From positions 67,206,907-67,270,906 of the forward strand of contig CM018695.1 of the NCBI GenBank assembly GCA_009363875.1: a stretch of DNA of 64,000 bases, written 5' to 3'. Origin of the DNA: Mikania micrantha (lineage: Eukaryota; Streptophyta; Magnoliopsida; Asterales; Asteraceae). Below, piece after piece: positions 12,374 to 22,959 of this stretch (position 1 is its first letter; every line of letters begins with the position of its first letter). The position numbers and the translations under genes were made by a program. Under the pieces are notes generated by a model, which saw only the letters and a program-made list of their open reading frames with translations, ran no database searches and was not told the origin of the DNA.

Positions 12374-12776
12374 AGGGAGAGGATCAAATGTTAACCCTCC
12401 CTTATAGCGTTAACCGCTTAACCCTAGCGTTTTTTGCCCGAATCCTAAATTTTTTTTTCATGGTTTTTATTATGTAAAAATAGGGGGGGTTTCTTTTTTG
12501 TGTTTTTGCCAATTCATCACCGTTTAGAAGTTATTGTAAGTGTAAGTTACTTACACTTACTTACATTTACTGCATCAGATACGAAATTGTAAGTAAGTGT
12601 AAGTAACTTACACTTACAATAACTTCCAAACGGTGATGAATTAGCAAAAACACAAAAAAGAAACCCCCCCTATTTTTGCATAATAAAAACCATGGAAAAA
12701 AAAATTTAAGATTCGGGCAAAAAACGCTAGGGTTAAGCGGTTAACGCTATAAGGGAGGGTTAACAATGGAACCTTC

Positions 12777-12781
<5 letters not shown>
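12374..12781. mobile_element. Foldback MITE A
   Basis: About 400 bp that is almost one long inverted repeat. The left half (ATGTTAACCCTCCCTTATAG, then GTTAACCGCTTAACCCTAGC) is mirrored by the right half (GGTTAAGCGGTTAACGCTAT). The turn is near 12570, at the TACTTACACTTACTTAC segment. Ends lie in TA-repeat tracts (TATAGGGAGAGG, CCTTCCCCTATA), suggesting TA target use. No ORF. Confidence 0.85.
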
Positions 12782-12824
<43 letters not shown>

Positions 12825-12828
<4 letters not shown>

Positions 12829-13041
12829 ACGTATTCTATTGAGAACTAAAATGTTGGTAGGAACTAAAGAACTGCATAATACACTTGTACATTATGCTTT
12901 AAGTTGTACACATGAGTTGGTTTTTTAACTGCTCCACTTTTTTCTCTTGCTATTTTAAAATTTTTATGCATAATGTACAAGTGTATTATGCAGTTCTTTA
13001 GTTCCTACAAAAATTTTAGTTCTCAATAGAATACGTCCCTA
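12825..13041. mobile_element. Foldback MITE B
   Basis: About 217 bp. The left arm starts AGGGACGTATTCTATTGAGA and the right arm ends TCTCAATAGAATACGTCCCT, a 20-bp perfect terminal inverted repeat. Further matching arms lie inside (GAACTGCATAATACACTTGT). It is flanked by TA repeats and has no ORF. Confidence 0.88.
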
Positions 13042-13048
13042 TATATAT

Positions 13049-13442
13049 AGGGTAAGGAGTGAATAATAACCCACCTTAATTGAGGTAACCCATTAACCCT
13101 GGCAAAAAACGCTCAAATCGCAAATTTTTTTTTCATGGTTTTTTTTTACGTAAAAATGGGGGGCTCCTTTTTTAAGCGTCGCTAATTCTCAAGCGTTAAA
13201 AAGTTAAACGAAATGTAAGTTTGCGTTACACTGCGAACATATATTTAAGTGTTGCAGTGTAACGCAAACTTACATTTCGTTTAACTTTTTAACGCTTGTG
13301 AATTAGCGAACGCTTAAAAAAGGAGACCCCCCTATTTTTGTATAAAAAAAACCATGAAAAAAAAATTTTGCGATTTGAGCGTTTTTTGCTAGGATTAATG
13401 GGTTACCTCAATTAATGAGGGTTATTATATGATCCCTTCCCT
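13049..13442. mobile_element. Foldback MITE C
   Basis: About 394 bp of near-complete inverted repeat. Both arms carry GAAATGTAAGTTTGCGTTAC or its complement and AAACGCTCAAATCGC-type ends. The loop lies near 13240 and the ends lie in TA tracts. Its overall plan is like MITE A but the sequence differs. Confidence 0.85.
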
Positions 13443-13713
13443 ATATATATATATATATGAAAGATGCTAAACCAAATGTTCTAAAAATGAAATAGATTCA
13501 AAGTATACATGTCTACAAGTTATCACAATGCATGTTTATGTCTCAACCAATATCTCCAAACAAGTCCCATCACAATGTTCAAATATAGATTAGCTAGGTC
13601 ATAGATTTAAACTTGTAATTTATAAGTTTGAAATAATGCAAACTTTCACTTATTTACACAAAGACCTAATGTAAGATCATAAAGTCTCACGCTTTTCAAA
13701 TATTCTAAGTCCT

Positions 13714-14471
13714 TGGTTCCACTCCCAGATGTCCAATACAAGCTTCGGAAGAATAAAGTTATCTTTCGCAAGACTTTAGTCTTCGGAAAGAACATTAATT
13801 CCTCAGAAAGACTAAATACTTTCGGAAGATAACCTTATTCTTCAGCATCCTCCAAGAAGACAAAAGCTTCCGAACCTTCTGTAGAAATAAAAACTTTCGA
13901 TAAAGAATCAAGCTGCTTCCGATACAACTACTTCCGAAGATATTCTTCTGCCAAGGTATGCCCTACTTAAAGAAAGATTCAAAGATGCTTTCTATCACCA
14001 AGACAAACACAGAAGACATTCTCTTGATAGTCAACAACAAAGTACTCTTGTCAGCAGGCAGAAGACAATTTACATTAATGTCTTTTGTAGTGTATGTATT
14101 TAATGTAAAAGTCAAAGAAGTCGTTTGTATTAATTGTAATTAATAGGCTTGGTCTGTCAAGCCATAATAGCATACTAGTTTTAGCATTAGTTTGTATCTA
14201 GTATTTTGTCCATCTTTGTATTCCTACGAGGATACAGCTATAGGTTTTAGTATAAATATGTTCATCTGTAACTCAGCAAAGTGTGCTTGAGCTAAGAATC
14301 TTGTATGCTTTACATTTGAATGAAATATACTTTTGCCTTGAATTAATTCTTCTTGTGTATTCAATCTTTTTGTAAGTGTGTGTGTGCTGAGTTGATAGAA
14401 GTCCCGCATCTATCAAACTTAGTATAAGGTAACTTGTGAAATTGTTGTGCAAGTTGCATAATCCGATCCCA
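13714..14471 (+). mobile_element. Solo LTR, Sirevirus-like (Copia)
   Basis: A 758-bp unit starts TGGTTCC and ends CCGATCCCA. It is flanked on both sides by GTCCT (13709-13713 and 14472-14476). It shares layout and motifs with the 3' LTR at 52047-52877: repeated CTTCCGAAG-type boxes in the first third, a TATA-like AGTATAAATA near 14250, a GTGTGCTTGAGC segment and the end CCGATCC. No internal region is attached. Confidence 0.75.
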
Positions 14472-15807
14472 GTCCTTGTGTGGAAGGTATTTAACCATTC
14501 CAAGCTACTAATGTATGTTTATGTATAAAACGTCTTCTATACTAAACCATGTTTGCAACTAGTAAAGCGCATATAACAATCAAACCTATTCAATCTAGAA
14601 CTAAGGCTTTTGCGTCTACAAATGGTTTTGTATCATAAATAATAATGTTTTTGTCTAAGGCATGTGCAACATCCGAAAACATTATAAAATGTAAAAGGAT
14701 ATAAATGACTATGATGATGGCTTTTGTAGAGTAAGGTAATTATATGTAACATCAGTGCCAGAACCGTACCGGAACAGTGATCTTAAACAGTAACATGAAC
14801 AGTAAACAGGTACGAACTATATACATTTTAGTGCATTTCATATACATATTCAATTGTCAATATCATTTTGTGTTATCAAGCATCAAATTCAGAAACATTT
14901 AACAGAAACAAAGTTCAGAACTATGGTTCCTGAGTCAGATAATTATCTGGCAATACAGAACCATCATGGGATTATTTGTTAGGATTATTATGTATAAACG
15001 TATGTGAGGTTTTATAAAACAAAACAACATGGATGTCATTACGTGAATGCTAAACCGACGGATTATTCGTATAGGTGACGATCTGTACGAATATATATGA
15101 AGGCTTAACGTCCTGAATGATATCCGATAAGTAGAAAACAATATTGAAAAGTATAGTTATCGTCGTGTTCGTACGAGTGACGATTCAAACGAATGCGTGC
15201 GACGACCGTACGGTTCAAATTAAACAGTAAATTAATATTCTTAAATTTAAAATAAACAAAAGATATTTAGTTAAATTATTAGGAATCACAACTTAAAATA
15301 ATTTTATAAACCTTAATTTATAAACCGCGTCGTTCGTTTTGAAAACCCCGAGAAAACCGACATTCTACGTGAAACGGAACGAGACCGAACCTACCGGGTA
15401 GTTGGATCATTAAATGAAGACATTTAATGACCCAACCGCCATCACCAGCCCATTTTCTTCATTCAATCCTGTTTTTCTCTCTCTAGCCTCTCTCTCTCTA
15501 AAACCTCAAACTTCTCTCTAAGATTTGGAGCTTGTTTCTCACCGGATTCACGAGTTCTTGGAGTCAAAACGATCATCACACTACGAGGAACACGAAAGTA
15601 CAAGAAGTTTGATCATTCACCCATCGATTTTGAGGTAAATCTTTGTTTTATTTCGGTTTTAGGGTGTATCACGACCCTTAGTAGATTATTGTTGTTTTAA
15701 TCACATTGGACATCTAGAAACACTTAGATAAACACATAGGAATGACTAGGAAGTGGTAGGAACTGACTTGTAACAGATTGGAGTTGAAAAGTGAAGAAGA
15801 AAGTGCA

Positions 15808-16075
15808 GGTTCGCGACCAGATACTATCAGGCGAACCTGTTTCAGGTCGCCGAACCTTCTTGCAGGGAGCCGAACCTGTCACGAACCTGCACACCTGCAC
15901 CGAACCTGTTAGATGCTCTGCAACGAACCTGTGGCTGCTCTGCCAGCCAAACCTGTCGACCCTGACCGAACCCTCAAGGGCGACGAACCTAAGTGAGACG
16001 AACCTAGGATGGACGAACCTTCGATCACGAACCTAATAGCAACGAACCTAAAGGTTCGCCGAACCTATCCTCAAT
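15808..16075 (+). repeat. Dispersed CGAACCT motif block
   Basis: About fifteen copies of CGAACCT (a few variant) occur in 270 bp at irregular spacing of roughly 10-30 bp, within a region otherwise of mixed sequence. The local open frame is an accident of the repeat. Confidence 0.8.
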
Positions 16076-17057
16076 ATCAAAAGGTTCGCTGCCCCAATGG
16101 TGGTTGAACCCAAAGTGTTGGTTAATTAGGGAAATTCTGGACCTAGAGCTATTGAACGTAGTCATAAGAACAAGGAAGTGAATATACGAGTACTCAGAGC
16201 TTAGAACGAACTAAGAAACATGCATTAGTGGATGTTATTGCATAAAGTGTTGGTGTTAATCTCAACATTTACACCTAACACTTAGAAATTTCATACGAAT
16301 GTATGTAACTACATTAGATTGTTTAAATGAACACTCTAAGCTAAGTTATATACGCGGACGAACAAAGAACTATGGGAAACCGAGATCTAGTAATAGGTTT
16401 AAGGTTAATTGGATGTGATTAACCTAAGCCTAACTTGTTGATCATAAATTCTTAAAGTAAACTATAAGTTCTCATTCAAAACAATCTTTCAATTAAATAA
16501 AATGATTTCTAACTTAATGACATAAAAATAAAGTGTTAAATGTTTTAATTAATAAACTTTGAATCTGAACAACGTGAACCATACATCACTAAAGTGTAAT
16601 GGTCATTGTTTATGGGATTGGGATTATGATTCGGTAATAAGTTAGAATAAGATAGATGAAATCATAGAAACACCTTAGTAGCATAGGACACTTAGTTTCA
16701 CACAGAGGTCAAACGCTAGATACGACGACTAATACGTATACTTATTGTATTCGAACTCTTTTAAAAACAACTCAGGAACCGAAGAAATCTAAGCCACAAG
16801 AACGAGCGCGCATTTTGTGATATATCAGTTATATAGCAACACAGGTGAGTTCATTGCCCCTTTTCTAACATTTTTGTTTTAAAACGCGGGGCTGAGAAGC
16901 ATGCGTAAACTGTTTTATTTAAATTGTTTACTTAAATGCTTTTAAATTCTATATGTTTTACATGTATGAATGACATCCTAGATCATGTCTGGGTAAATTT
17001 TATGCAGGTTTTACTAAGTTTATTTACTTATGATTTAAGTGGATAATTGAGTTAAAC

Positions 17058-17300
17058 TAAACATTTCAACGAATCAAACGAAACTATTTTGACGAAACAA
17101 GGGTGTGAGTTCAACGAATCAAACGAAACTATTTTGACGAAACAAGTGTGTGAGTTCAACGAATCAAACGAAACTATTTTGACGAAACAAGTGTGTGAGT
17201 TTAACGAATCAAACGAAACTATTTTGACGAAACAAATGTGAGTTCAACGAATCAAACGAAACTACTTTTACAAAACTAGTATTCGATGTTCAACGAATCA
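17058..17300 (+). repeat. 45-bp tandem repeats in solo LTR
   Basis: About five units contain CAACGAATCAAACGAAACTA and TTTGACGAAACAAG followed by GTGTGAGTT. Shorter CAACGAATCAA remnants continue to about 17400. Confidence 0.85.
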
Positions 17301-17798
17301 AGTGTTTGATGAACAACGAATCAAAAGTACATTTGATCAACGAATCTAGTATTCCATGATCAACGAATCAAGTACATCTTGTAATAGAACCAGACGAATC
17401 AATAAATCATTTTCAGGGGAAAGTCTGGGAAATATCAAAGATAACATATGCCAACGAAACAAAACGAATCAAGTACGAAACAAAAATCCTACATTTCAAG
17501 AAGTCCTAGCTAGACCGTTTGATTTGTAGGTCGTATGTTTGACGATATTTACAGAATCCCCTAACTACTAAGAACCTTGATTGACAAACTAGTCTACTCG
17601 AGTTGACCAAGGCCCAATCATTAGGACTTAGATTTTATTAAATGTTTATTTATTTATTTAATTAAGCATTTATAACTGTTTCTACAATTGTTGTGGTTGA
17701 TCATATTTGTGTGATAAACTTATGAAATCAATAGGGATTTCAAATGATTGTAATTACAGGAACAAAGAACTGAAGAACTTATGGGTTAATGATTGGGG

Positions 17799-18185
17799 TA
17801 AAACGCTTAATTATCATTAACAGCACTGCCATATGTGATTTAGTATGTGATGGGATGTTGGCTGAGCGGGCGGTAAGTTCGACCCTACATATGCCCTATA
17901 TATAAGCATACCGAATTGGATATTGTAGGTGGTGTTAATGAGATTAAGGTTGTTACCCGAGGGTTTAACAAACGTTTTGAGTGTACATTAGAACTATGGT
18001 GGAATGGAAGTGTATGGTAGGTAAAAATGCTTAATTATCACTAACAACAGTGTCATATGCGGATTAGTATGTGGTGGGATGTTGGCTGGGCGGGCGGTAA
18101 GTTCGACCCTACATATGCCCTATATATAAGCATACCGATTTGGATATTACATGTGATGTTAATGAGGTTAAGGTTTTTACCGAAA
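17799..18185 (+). repeat. Duplicated segment of about 165 bp, 222 bp apart
   Basis: Copies at 17799-17960 and 18021-18185 share GGGATGTTGGCTG(A/G)GCGGGC, GTTCGACCCTACATATGCCC and TATATATAAGCATACCGA, with several differences. Confidence 0.85.
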
Positions 18186-18624
18186 CAGGTTTACAAATTG
18201 TTTTCAAATACTAAACTACATGAACTCACCAACCATGTGTTGACTTTATTTTTGCATGACTTCTTAGGTGACGAACAGGTCAATTAAGAAGCTTATGCTT
18301 TTGGACTAGGAATTCAGATAGAAGACTTAGTATTTTTGGACCTTCATACTTTTGGAACATCATTATACAATTATTTTGTATATCTTGTGCAGTTACAAGA
18401 TAGATATCTTATGATGTTTATGATAGATTTACATTGTTAAATTATGAACGATACAGATGTAATTTAACTTTGTAATTTTATTCTATTTAGCATTTCTCAT
18501 TTATATCATGTGCAATGTAAACAATCTGATCATTCCGATTATCACTCACGATATCGCGCCCCAGGAACCTTCCGCCCGACGGGGATTTCAATCCAACCCC
18601 GCCGGCTCGGGGTGTGACATTATA

Positions 18625-21600
18625 TCCTTCACTCTAATGTTTAGAATAATGTCTTAGTTAAGTATTGTAACTTAACTAAATCTTTACTATGGTTTGAATA
18701 TTCATCCATGGTTTGCACTTGTAAATGGTTTATAAATAATATTTGTTTAAAACTATTTTATAAGTTGTGAAATAAATTAAATGAAATGTTGTTTTAAACT
18801 ATGTAACAAATGTCTTTATAGTTAGAAATATTTTATTTAAAGACTTTTAAATAACATATTATAAGGAAATAAATACTTCTAGAATACAAAAATAAGATTT
18901 GTTTTTTTTGTTTATAATTAAATCACATAAAATGAAATAGAGATACTAACTATCTTTATTATATAAAAATATAAAAGTATTAAAATATCTAAAATTATTT
19001 TATAATTAAACTTTTAAAAATATATATATAATTAAATGTTTATAAAATGTGCTAATAAAATTTTAAATAAATTGAAATACTGTAGAAATAATAATTTGCC
19101 AAAAATTATATTAGTAATTTTATAAGATTTACCAAATTTGTTCTTGAAAAGCATACAAAATATTTTGAGCTTTATTATATAATTAAATATAGTTTTAAAT
19201 ATTTATTTATCACACTTTATATTAAATAATGGAATAAAATAAATAGATAAAAATATGATAATAATAATAGATTTCTGAATTTATAATTTATAGAATATCA
19301 AAACTGATTTTAAAAAATTTCCAGAATTACAAAATATGTCAAATATATTAAAAAAAACGTTTATTAGTGCAAAAACCGGTTCTGAAGCACCCGGGGAGGT
19401 TTGAACCTTGCATATCAAACTCGACGGCGTCTTACCGCTTATCTAGGTGATGTGTTCGTTGGATTTTATTGTTTCGAATTAACTTTAAACACGCTCCAAC
19501 TTTGATAAAAATCCAAGAACCCTAGAATTTGTTTAAATCAAACTCGTTTAATTAAGTGATCGTGAACTCGATTAATGACAGGGCTTTTGTTCCTCAATCA
19601 AAACCAAGTATGATGATATACATAATTACCTAATATGATGTCTGACTGTTCAAGTTTCGATAAGGCACAGTTCTTGAATATACGAGAATGTGATCTGAGG
19701 TTCGAGAGGTTTTGTACAGAATATTTTTGATCTTGTTTGTTTCCGAACTGAGTCGAGTAGATGTTTGCGAGGTTATTTTAGTGTTTTATGTCTGTTTTAA
19801 TCGTTCACACGTTATGCTTTCATGGTAAGTTTTGACTTGATTATTAATAAGTAATAACCTTAATGAACTCTTTTAATGAAATTAATCAAGCGTTTGGCTT
19901 GTACTAGTCCTTAAACGCTTATCAGTTTAAAATTTTGAATTTAGAAACGCCAATTCTTGCGATTCGAATTGGACAGGTGGAACATGGATATCAAACGGGA
20001 AACATGAGGAAAAAGAAATGAGTTTCGGTTTTTGTGAATCCTAGGCTTCCTAGCCTCTCGTGTTTTCAGATATTACCCATTTGGTTATTTTAGTTTCTTC
20101 ACGCCAAAACATCATCTTGATAATTCCATTCCATCTCCTTTATTTTTAAATATTATTGTTTTATGTAAAACTTATTATGATAAGTTTTGTAATCCTTTTA
20201 TAAAAAAGTTTATGATAAAATTTTACGTAGCTTTAATAAATCTTATTTCTAAAACTACTATAAAACCATAAAACTTATATGTATATATATATTATATTAT
20301 TATTATTATTATTATAAATATTATTTTTGTAATGATTAAATCAAAATTAAACTTATAACTATATTTGTTTGTATTTATAACAAGTTTTATAAAAAATTGT
20401 ATTCATATCCATATGGATAATGTATATATATATATTTTTATTTAAAATATATGCTTATTGTTTAGAGTAAAATCAAAATACACACACAGGTTCTGTTTAT
20501 TGAAATTGAGTCATCATTACATTTACAAATTGTTTAAGAAAATCCCAAAGTTTACACATTACTCGACTCGAACAGTAAAAACAACCCAGAAAATTTATGT
20601 TCGGTATTATGAAACTAAAATATACAAATACTGTAACATTCCTTAAATAAGGAACCAATGAAGAATACTTCATTCTATAAGCATACACTAATGAATGAAA
20701 TTCCGAAACAAAATGGTAAATCAAAAAACATACACTAATGAAAAATAAATAAATAAAATTTACTAGTAAATCAAAAATTTTAAATAATGGGATTTTAATA
20801 ACAAATGGTTTTTATTAAAACAAAATGTTTAAAATATAATTCTTCAAAAAACAAAGAGTTATAAAAATAATAGAAAAAAATTACATTTTTAGTTCTTTAT
20901 GTTTATTGATATTTTCAAATTAAGTCATTTAAATTTAATAATTATAAGAATTATATATCATTTTTGTTGATTTGTTTAACAATTAGGTTTTAATAGAAAA
21001 GCAACTGAAGTTTAAAATCAATTAGTTTAAAATCAATTAGTTTAGAGATCTTTATTGTTACGTATCAAATACGTTAAGTGACATTGTTTAGTTCAAAATA
21101 TTATTTTATACTTTCTAAATTTTTACAATAACTTTTTAATATTTTATATTTAGTGCGTGTATTACACTGAATTATAACTAGTGTGTTGTATATATACTTT
21201 TTTTAATTTAGTATGTATCTAAAAATATAAAAAACCTGTCTAACATTAATAAATAATAAAATCATATAATTGAATTCTAATGTAAAAGTACGAAAATAAA
21301 AATTAATATTTTTCTTTGATGATGTATATAATTAAGAAACAAAAAAACGTAAAAAACATAATTGCAAGAAGTTTTAGTCTCAAATAAATAATTAATAATT
21401 ATGTTTGGTTGTAATACTATATAGTATATGTATGGTGCAACGTGCCAACTTGCAATTGCAAGTGCGAAACCAATAATAATTATTAATTAATTCTTTCGCT
21501 TTTAAGTCAATCAAAATTCCAACAGAGAGGAAATGAACCAAATCTTCATCCTTTTGATCTAAGAAGCTCCGATCTGATCCGACGGTAGAAACTGAAGCTT

Positions 21601-21672
21601 GTCGATCGGATTGATGAACCAAAAGTGACGAACTAGCTCCTGATGAACAGGCACACACACTGACCATGCATC
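18625..21672. other. AT-rich intergenic region and upstream flank of the kinase gene
   Basis: Very AT-rich, with no ORF that resembles a protein. Sequence just before 21673 includes a TATA-like ACTATATAGTATATG near 21416, a candidate core promoter for the kinase-PP2 gene. I see no RNA gene or clear transposon ends here. Confidence 0.5.
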
Positions 21673-22959
21673 ATGTCTTCTTTCACCAAAAAGCTTGATT
21701 CAATAAGAATTCCCCTGAAAGACATAAAAGATGCTACCAACAATTTTGCTGACGAGAATCTCATCCGACAAGAAGATGGAAAAAGAAAGATCTACAAAGG
21801 CCTGCTGCTCTCAAGGTCCGAACAACATATTGATATTGTCGCAGTGTGTTTCGATCGTAAGAACACCTGGCGAAGAAAAACTGAGTTTATGAAGGAGATT
21901 ACGATGCTTTGTGGTTTGAACCATCAAAATCTGGCCTCTATTGTTGGTTTTTGTGAGGAGGATGGTGAGATGATCATCATAACCAAGTTCGAGCCCAAGG
22001 GAAGCCTTGACCAGTACCTGAGTGACCCAACAACACTCACATGGACTCAAAGATTGCAGATATGTCTTGGTATCGCACACGCACTGAGTTACATCCACTA
22101 TCACAAGGGACGCAGTTTTAGCATCATACATACAAACGTCAAAAGCTCCAAGATCTTATTAGATGACAAGTGGGAGCCAAAACTGTTTGGTTTTGAGCTT
22201 TCCAAGGTGCAGCCAGCAGGTCGAAGGCAAGGTCTTGTTCTTGACCAAGTTATAAGCGGTACACCTGCGTATTTGGATCCTGCATATGTAACGTTGGGAG
22301 GTGTTACCCACAAGTCGGACGTCTACTCCTTTGGTGTGGTTTTATTTGAAGTCCTCAGCGGGAAGAAAGCATTTGAGCGCAAACCTTTATCATCCAGCTC
22401 GATCAAGCCTTTATCATCCAGCTCGATCAAGCCTTTATCATCCAGCTCGATCAAGCCTTTATCATTCAGCTCGGTCCAACCTCCATCATTAATCGGCTCA
22501 GTCCAACCTCCACCATTCGGCTCGGTCCAACCTCCATCATTTGGCTCGGACAAACCTCCATCATTCAGCTCGGACCAACCTCCATCATTAAGCATGGTCC
22601 GGCCAGAGATTACACAATCAATATTTGTGACATGGAACAACTGGCCATCTGTATACAACTATACTTCGTCATTTGTAGACGACCGACATAAGTATTATTG
22701 TATGACTACAATGAGAAACCTTAAGGAGTGGAATATTCCAGAGGATGGGCTATTAGCTGAATTGGCTCAATCACATTATAAAGATCAAACACTCGATGAT
22801 ATCATCCATCCTGGTCTACGAAAGCAAATGGACCCGCAGTCGCTAAAAAAATTCTCAGAGGCAGCATATTGCTGCTTGAACAACCAACGCTCACAACGAC
22901 CAAATATAGATCGGGTTATATTTTCACTTAACCAAGCATTGGAACTTCAACTCGCACGA
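21673..22959 (+). CDS. Exon 1: pseudokinase domain with Pro/Ser repeat insert
   Basis: The 429-residue exon starts MSSFTKKLDSIRIPLKDI and keeps the fold signature (ATNNF, NHQNLASIVGF, GSLDQYL, SDVYSFGVVLFEVLSGKKAF, RPNIDRV). All catalytic motifs are lost. The glycine loop reads IRQEDGKRKIYKG, the VAIK lysine is Cys59 (VAVC), the HRD-type loop is HTNVKSSKI (153-161), and the DFG position reads LFGFE (171-175). A low-complexity insert at about 237-305 holds three KPLSSSSI units then QPPS/KPPS units, placed between subdomains IX and X. A scaffold, decoy or allosteric partner of the following kinases is likely (inference). Confidence 0.85.

Larger units (their letters stand above)
14745..18619 (+). 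mobile_element. Solo LTR of a large Gypsy-type element (3.9 kb)
   Basis: Starts TGTAACATCAG and ends CGGGGTGTGACA. It is flanked by the perfect 5-bp duplication TTATA (14740-14744 and 18620-18624). It holds no gag or pol. CT-rich transcribed-leader-like sequence lies near 15470-15530, followed by a CGAACCT motif block, 45-bp tandem repeats and a duplicated segment of about 165 bp. The size and TG...CA ends fit an LTR left after unequal recombination. Confidence 0.8.

Noticed and set aside
15791..16036. 81-codon ORF in the CGAACCT block
   Set aside because: A product of the heptamer repeat inside a solo LTR, not a gene.
17058..17400. Possible CRISPR-like repeat array
   Set aside because: Repeats are contiguous 45-bp tandem units without unique spacers, inside a plant LTR.
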